From assembly GCF_051912845.1 (NCBI RefSeq), contig NZ_JBNCBU010000001.1:620001-684000 (forward strand): a stretch of 64,000 bases of DNA. The letters run 5' to 3'. Origin of the DNA: Tsuneonella sediminis. GTDB lineage: Bacteria > Pseudomonadota > Alphaproteobacteria > Sphingomonadales > Sphingomonadaceae. The notes under the pieces are model-generated. The model was not told the origin of the DNA. It saw nothing but the letters and a program-made list of their open reading frames with translations, and ran no database searches. Made by a program: the position numbers and the translations under genes. This document shows, piece after piece, positions 20,211-28,968 of this stretch (position 1 is its first letter; the number at the start of each line of letters is the position of its first letter).

Positions 20211-20252
20211 GTTTCAATGCCGGTCGACAGGGGGCGCCGACCTCGCCTGACG

Positions 20253-20693
20253 TCAGGCCGCCGTCGGCGGGGCGCTGGCGCGGTCCGACATGTCCTCGGT
20301 CGCCTCGGGCGAATAGGTCCGGTTCATTGCGGGCGGACCGCCTTCGGCCCAGGATTGCCATTCGACGATGAGACCGTTCTCGCAGCGCGCGCGCCACACC
20401 GCGCGGCGACGGCCGAAAGCGGACACCGAGCTGTTCGCCCACCCCCGCATCAGCACGAACGGGTCGGCGAAACTGGTCGATTCGACCTCGATCCTGAAAC
20501 CCGGGTCGGCTTCGAACAGCCGCCGGACACCCACCATGACGGTATCGCGGCCCGAAACGCCTTCACGCCAGCTGTCGATATAGGTGAAATCGTCGCTCAC
20601 GAGCGAGCGCATCGCATCGACGTCGTGCGCGTTCGTTGCCGCGACGAAGCGCGCGACGAGAGCCTTGCTCTTCTGGCTACGACCCCAGGGCAT
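20253..20693 (-). CDS. SnoaL-like / NTF2-family protein
   Basis: 146 residues. KALVARFVAATNAHDVDAMRSLVSDDFTYIDSWREGVSG, then GWANSSVSAFGRRRAVWRARCENGLIVEWQSW, shows the alpha+beta cone of SnoaL-like proteins, a fold used by small cyclases, isomerases and binding proteins. No catalytic residue can be assigned. ATG 20693 (MPWGRSQ) is the nearest start to the fold. It lies 89 bp downstream of ndk on the same strand. Confidence 0.75.
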   Translation of the reverse strand: MPWGRSQKSKALVARFVAATNAHDVDAMRSLVSDDFTYIDSWREGVSGRDTVMVGVRRLFEADPGFRIEVESTSFADPFVLMRGWANSSVSAFGRRRAVWRARCENGLIVEWQSWAEGGPPAMNRTYSPEATEDMSDRASAPPTAA

Positions 20694-20782
20694 GGCCGGC
20701 GCTGTAACACGCGCGCGCGCGCCATCACCAGCGTAATCGACATTCAGAGGCGGGGACCGGTCCAGCCGGTCCCCGGCAGTGA

Positions 20783-21205
20783 TCAACCGACGATTTCTTC
20801 CGGTTTGAAGAAATAATCGATTTCGATCCTGGCGTTTTCTTCCGAGTCGGAGCCATGAACCGAATTGGCTTCGATGCTTTCGGCGAAGGTCTTGCGAATC
20901 GTGCCGTCCTCGGCGTCCTTCGGGTTGGTGGCGCCCATGACGTCGCGGTTGCGCTTCACGGCGTCCTCGCCCTCAAGCACCTGCACCACGACGGGACCGC
21001 TGGTCATGAATTCGACGAGCTCGCCGAAAAACGGCCGCTCCTTGTGCACCGCGTAGAAGCCTTCCGCCTGCTCGCGGGTCATGTGGATGCGCTTGCTGGC
21101 GACGACGCGCAGCCCGGCGTCCTCGAGCATCTTGGTGACGGCGCCGGTCAGGTTGCGGCGCGTGGCATCGGGCTTGATGATCGAGAAGGTGTGGGTAACC
21201 GCCAT
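20783..21205 (-). CDS. ndk: Nucleoside diphosphate kinase
   Basis: 140 residues, full length. The N-terminus THTFSIIKPDATRRN and the active site ANSVHGSDS (phosphohistidine) are intact. It equalises NTP pools. Start at ATG 21205 with an AAGGATC ribosome binding site just upstream. Confidence 0.98.
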   Translation of the reverse strand: MAVTHTFSIIKPDATRRNLTGAVTKMLEDAGLRVVASKRIHMTREQAEGFYAVHKERPFFGELVEFMTSGPVVVQVLEGEDAVKRNRDVMGATNPKDAEDGTIRKTFAESIEANSVHGSDSEENARIEIDYFFKPEEIVG

Positions 21206-21277
21206 GGGAGGATCCTTGCGAACGGGGTTGGGGGAATTGCGCGCGCCCCTAGCGGCGAGCCGCGCGGGGCGCAAGCG

Positions 21278-21718
21278 TCAGGCTTTCTTCACCCACTTGC
21301 CGCCTTCGACCGCGTAATATTCCCGCTCGATATCCTCGCGGCCGTCGAACAGGCGCCAGATCGCCCTCACCGCCTCCCGTTTACCCTCGTCGAAAAACAC
21401 CAGGGCGCGCTCGAACCGCTCCGCCTCGTCGCGCCAGACGCCGTCGGCAAGCGCCACGACGTTGGCACCGTTCACCGCGTCGCATCGCGTCGAAAGCAGG
21501 ATCGGCTGGCGATCCGCGTGTGCGTCCGAGGCCTTTCCGTTGGCGACGAACGCGGCCGGGTTGGTGCTCCACATCGCCGCGCTCAACCGGTCGAGGTCAG
21601 CCTCGTCGCCCGAAACGACGAGCACGCGCTGGCCCTTGGCCATCGCGCCACGCATGATGACGGGGAGCACCTGGTCGACCGGGCGCTCCCCCGACAGGTA
21701 GAAGCTCAGCTGCTTCAG
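21278..21718 (-). CDS. holC: DNA polymerase III chi subunit, probable CTG start
   Basis: 146 residues from a CTG at 21718. The start KQLSFYLSGERPVDQVLPVIMRGAMAKGQ, followed by RVLVVSGDEADLDRLSAAMW and ALVFFDEGKREAVRAIWRLF, is HolC (chi), which links the clamp loader to SSB. The first conventional start is a GTG at 21670, which would delete the conserved FYLS...P.DQ strand and helix. GGAG lies 7 nt upstream of the CTG inside the pepA 3' end, and the CTG is 1 bp after the pepA stop, so coupled CTG initiation fits. The gene follows pepA, a common arrangement. Confidence 0.85.
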   Translation of the reverse strand: MKQLSFYLSGERPVDQVLPVIMRGAMAKGQRVLVVSGDEADLDRLSAAMWSTNPAAFVANGKASDAHADRQPILLSTRCDAVNGANVVALADGVWRDEAERFERALVFFDEGKREAVRAIWRLFDGREDIEREYYAVEGGKWVKKA

Positions 21719-21719
21719 A

Positions 21720-23174
21720 TCAGCTCTCCAGTACGTCGCGCACGTAGCGGTCGATCAGCCGGACCCCGTAACCGGTCGCTCCCTTGCCCCAGGTCGCGCC
21801 GGGTTTTGCCGCCCAGACCATGCCGGCGATGTCGCAATGCGCCCATGCCCGCCCCTTGTCGACAAAGCGCTGGAGGAACTGCGCCGCGGTGATCGAGCCG
21901 CCTTCTCGCGGACCGATGTTCTGCATGTCGGCGATCTGCGAATCGAGCAGCTTGTCGTAGGCCGGGCCGAGCGGCATGCGCCACAGTTTGTCGCCGCTTT
22001 CGCGTCCGGCTTTCAACAGCGCATCGGCAAGCGCGTCGTCGTTGGAGAACAGCCCGGCATGCTCGGTCCCGAGGCTGATCAGGATCGCTCCGGTCAGCGT
22101 GGCGAAATCGACGATCGCGGCCGGATCGTACTCCTTCTGCACCCAGGTGATCGCGTCGCAGAGCACCAGCCGTCCCTCGGCATCGGTGTTGAGCACCTCA
22201 ACGGTCTGGCCGCTCATCGTGGTGACGACGTCGCCAGGGCGCATCGCCTTGCCGTCGGGCATGTTCTCGACGAGGCCCATGACCGCCACGACATTGGCCT
22301 TCGCCTTGCGCTTGGCGAGCGCGAGCATGGCGCCCGCGACCGCGCCCGCGCCGCCCATGTCCCACTTCATGTCGCCCATGCCCGGGCCCGGCTTCAGGCT
22401 GATGCCGCCGGTATCGAACGTGACGCCCTTTCCGACGATCGCGGTAGGCTTCTCTCCGTCAGCCCCGCCGTTCCATTCGACTGCGAGCAGGCGCGAGGGA
22501 CGCTCGGACCCCTGTCCGACCCCCAGCAGCGCCCCCATGCCAAGTTTTGTCATCTCGTCGACGTCGAGCACGCGGACCTTCAGTCCGGCCTCCTCGAACG
22601 GAGCCTTCACTCGTTCGACGAACGATTCGGGATAGATCACGTTGGCAGGCTCGGTCACGAGTTCCCGGGTCAACTCGACCCCGTCGGCGACAGCGGCCGC
22701 ATCGGTCCACGCGGCCTCGGCGCCATCAGCGGCGCCGACGGCTACGACCTTGCGAAGGGTGACTTTCTGTTCGTCCTTCATCGTCGTGCGGTAGCGGTCG
22801 TAGCGCCAGGTGCGCAGGCGAACGCCCATCAGTACGGCGGCAGCCTCTTCGGCCGACAACTCGCCGAACTCGATCGCGAGTTCCTCCGAACCCGAACACG
22901 CGTATCTCGCCGCAAGTCCCGCTCCGGCTTTCTCGAGGTTGGCGAGGCGCCCCTCGTCGCCCGCCTCACCCGCTCCGGCGAGCGCCACGCGAACCACTTC
23001 GCCCTCACGCTCGGCGAAACCGTCGAAAACCTGCCCCGCGCGTCCCTTGAAGCGGGCCGACCGCGCGCCCTCGGCGATGGGCCGCTCGAGATCGCCCGGC
23101 AGCGCATCCTGGTCGACGATACGGGCGACAATTGCCGCACCGGCGGGAATGGAATCGGCGAAGGTGATCTGCAT
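21720..23174 (-). CDS. pepA: Leucyl aminopeptidase (M17)
   Basis: 484 residues. The metal-binding KGVTFDTGGISLKP, MKWDMGGAGAV and signature NTDAEGRLVL are complete, so the two-metal aminopeptidase should be active. The N-terminal macro-like domain is also present. I chose ATG 23174 (MQITFAD) over an upstream reading because conservation begins here. It is divergent from lptD across 104 bp and followed directly by holC. Confidence 0.97.
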   Translation of the reverse strand: MQITFADSIPAGAAIVARIVDQDALPGDLERPIAEGARSARFKGRAGQVFDGFAEREGEVVRVALAGAGEAGDEGRLANLEKAGAGLAARYACSGSEELAIEFGELSAEEAAAVLMGVRLRTWRYDRYRTTMKDEQKVTLRKVVAVGAADGAEAAWTDAAAVADGVELTRELVTEPANVIYPESFVERVKAPFEEAGLKVRVLDVDEMTKLGMGALLGVGQGSERPSRLLAVEWNGGADGEKPTAIVGKGVTFDTGGISLKPGPGMGDMKWDMGGAGAVAGAMLALAKRKAKANVVAVMGLVENMPDGKAMRPGDVVTTMSGQTVEVLNTDAEGRLVLCDAITWVQKEYDPAAIVDFATLTGAILISLGTEHAGLFSNDDALADALLKAGRESGDKLWRMPLGPAYDKLLDSQIADMQNIGPREGGSITAAQFLQRFVDKGRAWAHCDIAGMVWAAKPGATWGKGATGYGVRLIDRYVRDVLES

Positions 23175-23278
23175 GGAAACTCCGGCAAATTGTGTTCGTC
23201 CCGGCAACTGCGCGTCCTGGCGCGCGCCGGGTCAGGATGGCGATTGCGATTAGGCGGCAGTGCTGCGATAGGCAAGCA

Positions 23279-25627
23279 ATGCTCCCCGCTTCGATCGGAA
23301 CGCAGCAAGCCCCGGCCCGCCGCTTGCGCGCCTTGGGTCGCGGTAGCACCGCGAGCCTCTGGGCATTGACGCTTGCCTTGCTGGCCGTGCCCGCGTTCGC
23401 GCAGGACGGACCCGCGCCCGGCATGGGCACGACCGACCAGCCCGAGGGCGCGCCGCCCGACCTCACGACCCCGATGCCGCCGATCGACGCCGCGTCTCTG
23501 CCGCCCGCTCCCACGAACGACCGGCAGATCAACTTCGAAGCCAACACCGTCGCCTACAACTCCGACGAAGACACCGTCACCGCGAGCGGCAACGTCGTGC
23601 TGCGCAGCGAAGACCGGTCGGTTCGGGCAGACGAAGTCACCTGGAGTCGCTCGACCGGGCAGATCGTCGCGACCGGCAACGTCCGTTTCGTGGACGAGGA
23701 CGGCAACCAGCTTTACACCAGCCGTATCGAACTCACCGACGAGTTCGAGGCCGGGGCGATGGAAGACCTTCTGCTTTCGCTGCGCGAAGGCGGCCGCCTG
23801 GCCGCGGCCAACGGCAAGCGGCTGGCCGATGGCACGATCGAACTGACGAGGGCCGCCTACACCGGCTGCGAGGTGGTCGACCGCGCGGGATGCCCACGCG
23901 AGCCTAGTTGGCGGATCACCGCCGACCGGGTGACCTATTCGCCCGAAGAGAAACGGGTCCGCTTCCAGGGCGCCTACCTGGAAATCTTCGGGGCGCGGCT
24001 GATCCCCCTTCCCGGGCTGGCCGTGCGCACGGACGGCCGCCCGGTGTCGGGCTTCCTCATCCCCGACATCCAGTATTCCCGCAACAACGGGCTCGAGCTG
24101 TCGGGCTCCTATTACCTCAATCTTGCGCCGAACAGGGATCTCACTCTCAGCGGCTACGCATTCACCGGCGCGCCCCCGATGGTGTCAGGCCAGTGGCGTC
24201 ACCTGACCGACCTCGGCGCCTACCAGGTGACCGGCTACATGACCTACAGCCGGCGACTCGATCCCTTCGGCGGCGCGCCCAGCGGCGACAACCGGTTTCG
24301 CGGCTATCTGTTCGCCAACGGAAAGTTTCAGTTCGACCCCAACTGGAGCCTCACCTTCTCGGCCCGCCGGACGAGCGACCGGACGTTTCTGCGTCGTTAC
24401 GACATCAGCCGCGACGACCGCCTGCGCTCGATCGCGGAGATCGAGCGCATCGACCAGGATTCGTATCTCGTGATCGCGGGCTACGCGACGCAGACGCTGC
24501 GGCTGGGCGTGCCCCAGGGCCAGGTTCCGGTCGCGCTGCCGCTGGTCGACTATCGCCGCAGGATCGACACGCCGTTCCTGGGCGGAGGCAAGCTGGAACT
24601 CCATGCCAATTCGCTGGCGCTGTTCCGAAGCGAGGGGCAGGACACCCAGCGCGCCTTCCTCGGTGCCAAGTGGGACCTGAAGCAGGTGACCGGCTGGGGC
24701 CAGCTGCTGACCCTGACCGGACTGGTGCGCGGCGACGTCTATCATTCGGACGAGAACGGACTGACCGCCACGGCCATCTATCGCGGGAACCCCGGCTGGG
24801 AGACGCGCGGCGTCGCCCTCGCCGCCGCCGATCTCGAATGGCCGCTTGTCGGTCCCGCATTCGGCGGCACGCAGGTGCTGACACCGCGCGTGCAGATCGT
24901 GGTCACTCCCCCGATCCGCAACCTCGCGGTGCCGAACGAGGATGCCCGCGCAATCGACCTCGAGGATTCGAACCTCTTCTCGCTCAATCGCTTTCCCGGC
25001 TATGACCGGATCGAGGACGGGCCGAGTATCACCTACGGGGTGGACTGGAAATTGCGGCGAACCAACTGGCGGATCTCGACCACGGTCGGGCAGTCGGTCA
25101 GGCTCAACAACCGCGATACCATCCTTCCAGACGGAACCGGCCTGAGCGAGCGGGTGTCCGATTTCGTCGGCCGGACCGAGGTGCGCTATCAGGATTTTGT
25201 CAAGTTCACGCACCGCTTCCGTCTCGACAAGGACAGCCTCGCGGTGCGCCGAAACGAAATCGACGCGACCGTGGGATCGAGCCGGACATACCTCGAGATG
25301 GGTTACCTGCGGCTCAACCGCGATATTGCGCCGACGATCGAGGATCTGGGCGACCGCGAGGAACTCCGGCTCGCGGGCCGGGTCGCTTTCGCCCGCTACT
25401 GGTCGCTGTTCGGCTCGGGCGTGTTCAACCTGACCGACCGCAGCGAGGATCCGACCCTTGCCTCCGACGGGTTCGATCCCATTCGCACGCGCATAGGTGT
25501 CGCCTACCAGGACGACTGCCTCGAACTGGGCGCGACCTGGCGCCGCGACTACCTCGACCAGGGCGACGCGCGGCGCGGGAATACCTTCCAATTCTACTTC
25601 GCTCTTAGGAACCTGGGCTTCCGTTGA
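23279..25627 (+). CDS. lptD: LPS-assembly outer-membrane protein LptD
   Basis: 782 residues. A signal peptide ends at about AFAQ (residue 42). An OstA/LptA-like beta-jellyroll follows: INFEANTVAYNSDEDTVTAS and GNVRFVDEDGNQLYTSRIEL. The rest is a beta-barrel rich in aromatic strands, ending YFALRNLGFR with a C-terminal aromatic pair typical of BAM substrates. Few cysteines are visible (TGCEVVDRAGC and a late DDCLEL), fewer than the four of E. coli LptD. It inserts LPS into the outer leaflet. surA follows 132 bp downstream. Confidence 0.95.
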   Translation: MLPASIGTQQAPARRLRALGRGSTASLWALTLALLAVPAFAQDGPAPGMGTTDQPEGAPPDLTTPMPPIDAASLPPAPTNDRQINFEANTVAYNSDEDTVTASGNVVLRSEDRSVRADEVTWSRSTGQIVATGNVRFVDEDGNQLYTSRIELTDEFEAGAMEDLLLSLREGGRLAAANGKRLADGTIELTRAAYTGCEVVDRAGCPREPSWRITADRVTYSPEEKRVRFQGAYLEIFGARLIPLPGLAVRTDGRPVSGFLIPDIQYSRNNGLELSGSYYLNLAPNRDLTLSGYAFTGAPPMVSGQWRHLTDLGAYQVTGYMTYSRRLDPFGGAPSGDNRFRGYLFANGKFQFDPNWSLTFSARRTSDRTFLRRYDISRDDRLRSIAEIERIDQDSYLVIAGYATQTLRLGVPQGQVPVALPLVDYRRRIDTPFLGGGKLELHANSLALFRSEGQDTQRAFLGAKWDLKQVTGWGQLLTLTGLVRGDVYHSDENGLTATAIYRGNPGWETRGVALAAADLEWPLVGPAFGGTQVLTPRVQIVVTPPIRNLAVPNEDARAIDLEDSNLFSLNRFPGYDRIEDGPSITYGVDWKLRRTNWRISTTVGQSVRLNNRDTILPDGTGLSERVSDFVGRTEVRYQDFVKFTHRFRLDKDSLAVRRNEIDATVGSSRTYLEMGYLRLNRDIAPTIEDLGDREELRLAGRVAFARYWSLFGSGVFNLTDRSEDPTLASDGFDPIRTRIGVAYQDDCLELGATWRRDYLDQGDARRGNTFQFYFALRNLGFR

Positions 25628-25759
25628 CGCAAGTCCGGTTGGCAGGCGAAGATCAAACGGCTAACGCCCGCGCACTCAGCTTGGGTTAAGCCGTTCTGGC
25701 CCACCCGCCCGGGCATCATCGGGCGCCTTTTCCGGGCGTCGACGTAAACGGACCGACGC

Positions 25760-27100
25760 GTGATCGAACGAACACTTTCCAAGCTTGTCAGCGGTTTGGC
25801 GGCTGCCGGCCTCGTCATCTCCCCCCTCGCCGCTTCGGCGCAGGAGACGCAGGAGGCAGGCGGGCTCAACCTGCCCAGGACCGTGTCCGTTCTCGGCCAG
25901 AACGATCCCAACCTGCGCAAGCCCACCGCGGTCGTCAACGGGCAGATCATCACCGGGACCGATGTCGACCAGCGCGCCGCCTTGGTGCTCGCGGCATCGA
26001 AGAGCGAGATCGCGGGCGACGAACTCCAGCGGCTCCGCACCCAGGTTCTGCGCAACCTGATCGACGAGACGCTGCAGATCCAGGAGGCCAAGGCCCAGGA
26101 GATCGAGGTCAGTCAGGCGGAGGTCGACCAGACCTATGCCCGTGTGGCGGCGCAGAACTTCGGCCAGAACGTCCAGGCGATGGACGATTACCTCAACCGG
26201 GTCGGTTCGTCCCCGGCCTCGCTGAAGCGGCAGATCCTCGGCGAGCTTTCCTGGCAACGCCTCCTGCGGCGCAACGTCGCGCCGTTCGTGAACGTGTCGG
26301 CCGAGGAGGTGAACGAGATGATGGCCCGGCTCGAGGCGAGCCGCGGCACCGAGGAATATCGTCTCGGCGAAATCTGGATGGCGGCGACGCCCGAGAACCG
26401 GGAACAGGTTCTCGAGAACATCGACAGGATCATGGAACAGCTCCGCCAGGGCGGCACGTTCGTCGGTTATGCCCGCCAGTTCTCCCAGTCCTCGACCGCC
26501 GCGGCGGGCGGCGACCTCGGGTTCGTCCGGCTCGAGATGCTGCCGAGCGAGCTTGCGGTGGCCGCGCGCCAGATGCAGGTCGGCCAGCTGGTCGGACCGA
26601 TCGAGAATTCGGGCGGATTCTCGATCCTCGCGCTGATCGACAAGCGGGCAGTCCTCATGGCCGACCCCCGTGATGCCGTTCTCAGCCTCAAGCAGATCTC
26701 GCTCGAGTTTGCCCCCGGTACCTCCGAGGCCGAGGCGCAGAGCGGCCTGCAGAAGTTCGTCAACGGTCTGGGCCAGATGCGCGGGTGCGGCAGCGCCGAC
26801 GAAGTCGCCGCGTCGATGGGCGCCCGGGTCGCAAGCAGCGACGGCATCGTTCTGCGGTCGCTTCCCGAACAGATCCAGGCGATGCTGCTCGATTTGCAGA
26901 TCGGACAGACGACTCCGCCCTTCGGCGGGCTGGAAGAAGGTGTCAGCGTCCTGATGCTCTGCGGCCGCGATGACCCGCAGGAAGCGGGCGCGCCGAGCTT
27001 CGACGAGCTCATGTCCCAGCTCGAGGACGACCGTATCAACAAGCGCGCGCAGCGGTACCTGCGCGACCTGCGCAACGACGCGGTGATCGAATACAACTGA
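25760..27100 (+). CDS. surA: SurA-type periplasmic chaperone/peptidyl-prolyl isomerase
   Basis: 446 residues from a GTG. A signal peptide ends at about LAASAQ. The N-terminal SurA chaperone part (AVVNGQIITGTDVDQRAAL) is followed by one clear parvulin domain (about 197-297, EYRLGEIWM ... GGDLGFVRLEMLPSEL). A second, degenerate parvulin-like region follows (LKQISLEF ... GCGSADEVAASMGARV). It escorts outer-membrane proteins such as LptD. Order lptD-surA-pdxA-rsmA is as in many proteobacteria. Confidence 0.93.
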   Translation: MIERTLSKLVSGLAAAGLVISPLAASAQETQEAGGLNLPRTVSVLGQNDPNLRKPTAVVNGQIITGTDVDQRAALVLAASKSEIAGDELQRLRTQVLRNLIDETLQIQEAKAQEIEVSQAEVDQTYARVAAQNFGQNVQAMDDYLNRVGSSPASLKRQILGELSWQRLLRRNVAPFVNVSAEEVNEMMARLEASRGTEEYRLGEIWMAATPENREQVLENIDRIMEQLRQGGTFVGYARQFSQSSTAAAGGDLGFVRLEMLPSELAVAARQMQVGQLVGPIENSGGFSILALIDKRAVLMADPRDAVLSLKQISLEFAPGTSEAEAQSGLQKFVNGLGQMRGCGSADEVAASMGARVASSDGIVLRSLPEQIQAMLLDLQIGQTTPPFGGLEEGVSVLMLCGRDDPQEAGAPSFDELMSQLEDDRINKRAQRYLRDLRNDAVIEYN

Positions 27101-27137
27101 CGGCGGGCATTCCGTTCGTCCCGGTGGGGGACTGAGA

Positions 27138-28157
27138 GTGGCGGCAGACCGGCCGATTGTACCGCTGGCGGTTTCGCTGGGCGATCCCGCGGGGGTCGGG
27201 CCGGAGCTGATTGTCGAGGCCTGGGCGCAGCGGTCCCGCCTTCAGATACCTGCGTTCACTGTGGTCGGCGGGAGCCGCCTTCTCGCTCCGGCGGCCCGCT
27301 CACGCGGGCTCGACGTGCCCATCGAGCCGGTCGCCTCGCCTGCCGAGGCGCTCTTGGTGTTCGAGCGTGCGCTGCCGGTGCTTGGCGGCCTCGACGGCGT
27401 GTGGCGGCCGGGCGAACCCGATCGCGATGGGGCCGCGCTCGCGCTCGCGAGCCTTGAACAGGCCACGGAACTTACCGTGCGCGGGGAGGCTTCCGCGCTC
27501 GTGACCGGTCCGATCGCCAAGGCCCTATTGGCCGAGGTGGGTTTCCGTCACCCGGGACAGACCGAATTCGTCGCGCACGCCTGCGGTATCGCGGCGCAGG
27601 ACGCGGTCATGATGCTAGCGGGCCCGCGTTTGCGCACGATCCCGCTCACCGTTCACGTCGCGCTTGGAAGGGTGCCCGCGCTCCTATCGGTCGATCTTAT
27701 CCGCAGGCGCGCGGCGATCGCCGCGGATGCGCTCTCGCGCGATTTCGGTATCGACAGGCCGCGGATCGCGATTGCTGCGCTTAATCCCCACGCCGGCGAG
27801 GGCTGCAGGTTCGGGGACGAGGAAGCCCGCATCATCGCCCCCGCGATCGCGGCGCTGCGCGAAGACGGCATCGATGCCAGCGGGCCGCACCCGGCCGACG
27901 CCCTCTTCGCGCCCCATCAGCGGGAAAGCTTCGATGCAGCCTTGTGCATGTATCACGACCAGGCGCTGATCCCGCTCAAGGCGCTCGACTTCGATAATGG
28001 TGTCAACGTCACGCTTGGCCTCCCCATCGTGCGTACGAGCCCCGACCATGGCACCGCCTTCGCCATTGCAGGCACAGGCCGCGCGAACCCTGGTGCGACG
28101 ATCGCCGCGATGCGCATGGCCGGCGAGTGCGCCGCCAGGCGGTTCCGGGATGCCTGA
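27138..28157 (+). CDS. pdxA: 4-hydroxythreonine-4-phosphate dehydrogenase
   Basis: 339 residues from a GTG with GGGGGA upstream. VSLGDPAGVGPELI, ALVTGPIAKALL, HPGQTEFVAHACG, MYHDQALIPLKALDFDNGVNVTLGLP and RTSPDHGTAF are PdxA hallmarks, including the metal-binding histidines. It acts in the DXP-dependent pyridoxal phosphate pathway. The 3' end overlaps rsmA by 8 bp. Confidence 0.97.
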   Translation: MAADRPIVPLAVSLGDPAGVGPELIVEAWAQRSRLQIPAFTVVGGSRLLAPAARSRGLDVPIEPVASPAEALLVFERALPVLGGLDGVWRPGEPDRDGAALALASLEQATELTVRGEASALVTGPIAKALLAEVGFRHPGQTEFVAHACGIAAQDAVMMLAGPRLRTIPLTVHVALGRVPALLSVDLIRRRAAIAADALSRDFGIDRPRIAIAALNPHAGEGCRFGDEEARIIAPAIAALREDGIDASGPHPADALFAPHQRESFDAALCMYHDQALIPLKALDFDNGVNVTLGLPIVRTSPDHGTAFAIAGTGRANPGATIAAMRMAGECAARRFRDA

Positions 28158-28968
28158 TCTGCCCCCGCTGCGCGAGGTCGTGGCCCGTCATGGCCTGTCC
28201 GCCAGCAAGGCGCTGGGTCAGAACTTTCTGTTCGACGAGCAACTGCTCGACCGGATCGCCGCGATCCCCGGCGACCTGGCGGACCGGGCGGTGCTCGAAA
28301 TCGGGCCTGGTCCCGGGGGGCTGACGCGGGCGCTGCTGCGGGCGGGTGCGCGCGTGACGGCGGTCGAGATGGACCGGCGCTGCCTGCCCGCCCTCGCCGA
28401 ACTCGAGACCGCTTTTCCGGCCAGGCTGCGGACCGTGGAGGGCGACGCGATGAAGCTCGACCACGATGCGCTCATGGGCGAGCGCTACGCGGTCGTCGCC
28501 AACCTGCCCTACAACGTCGGCACCGCTCTGTTCACCCGCTGGCTGTCGGGAGAACCCTGGCCGCCCCGTTGGACGAGCCTGACGCTGATGTTCCAGCAGG
28601 AGGTCGCCCAGCGCGTGGTCGCCAGGCCCGACACGAGCGCCTACGGCCGCCTCGCGGTGCTTTCGCAATGGCGCTGCACCGCCAGCCTCGCCATGAAGGT
28701 CCATCGCAGCGCGTTCACCCCGCCCCCCAAGGTGATGAGCGCGATCGTCCACATCGAACCCGGCGCGATGCCGGATGGCGTCTCTGCCCGAAAGCTCGAG
28801 CGCTTGACCGAGGCCGCCTTCGGTCAGCGGCGCAAGATGCTCCGCCAGAGCATGAAATCCGTGCCAGGGGCGCTGGACGCGCTCGACACCCTGGGTATCG
28901 ACCCGCAGCGGCGGGCCGAAACGTTGAGCATCCACGAATTCGTCTCGGTGGCGCGGGCCCTCAGCTAG
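28150..28968 (+). CDS. rsmA: 16S rRNA (adenine1518/1519-N6)-dimethyltransferase
   Basis: 272 residues. KALGQNFLFD, SAM motif LEIGPGPGGLTRALL and catalytic NLPYNVGTALF are intact. AFGQRRKMLRQSMK is the C-terminal signature. The enzyme (KsgA) dimethylates two adenines of helix 45, close to the anti-Shine-Dalgarno sequence. The start overlaps pdxA by 8 bp, and the stop overlaps the end of convergent glcB by 8 bp. Confidence 0.97.
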   Translation: MPDLPPLREVVARHGLSASKALGQNFLFDEQLLDRIAAIPGDLADRAVLEIGPGPGGLTRALLRAGARVTAVEMDRRCLPALAELETAFPARLRTVEGDAMKLDHDALMGERYAVVANLPYNVGTALFTRWLSGEPWPPRWTSLTLMFQQEVAQRVVARPDTSAYGRLAVLSQWRCTASLAMKVHRSAFTPPPKVMSAIVHIEPGAMPDGVSARKLERLTEAAFGQRRKMLRQSMKSVPGALDALDTLGIDPQRRAETLSIHEFVSVARALS

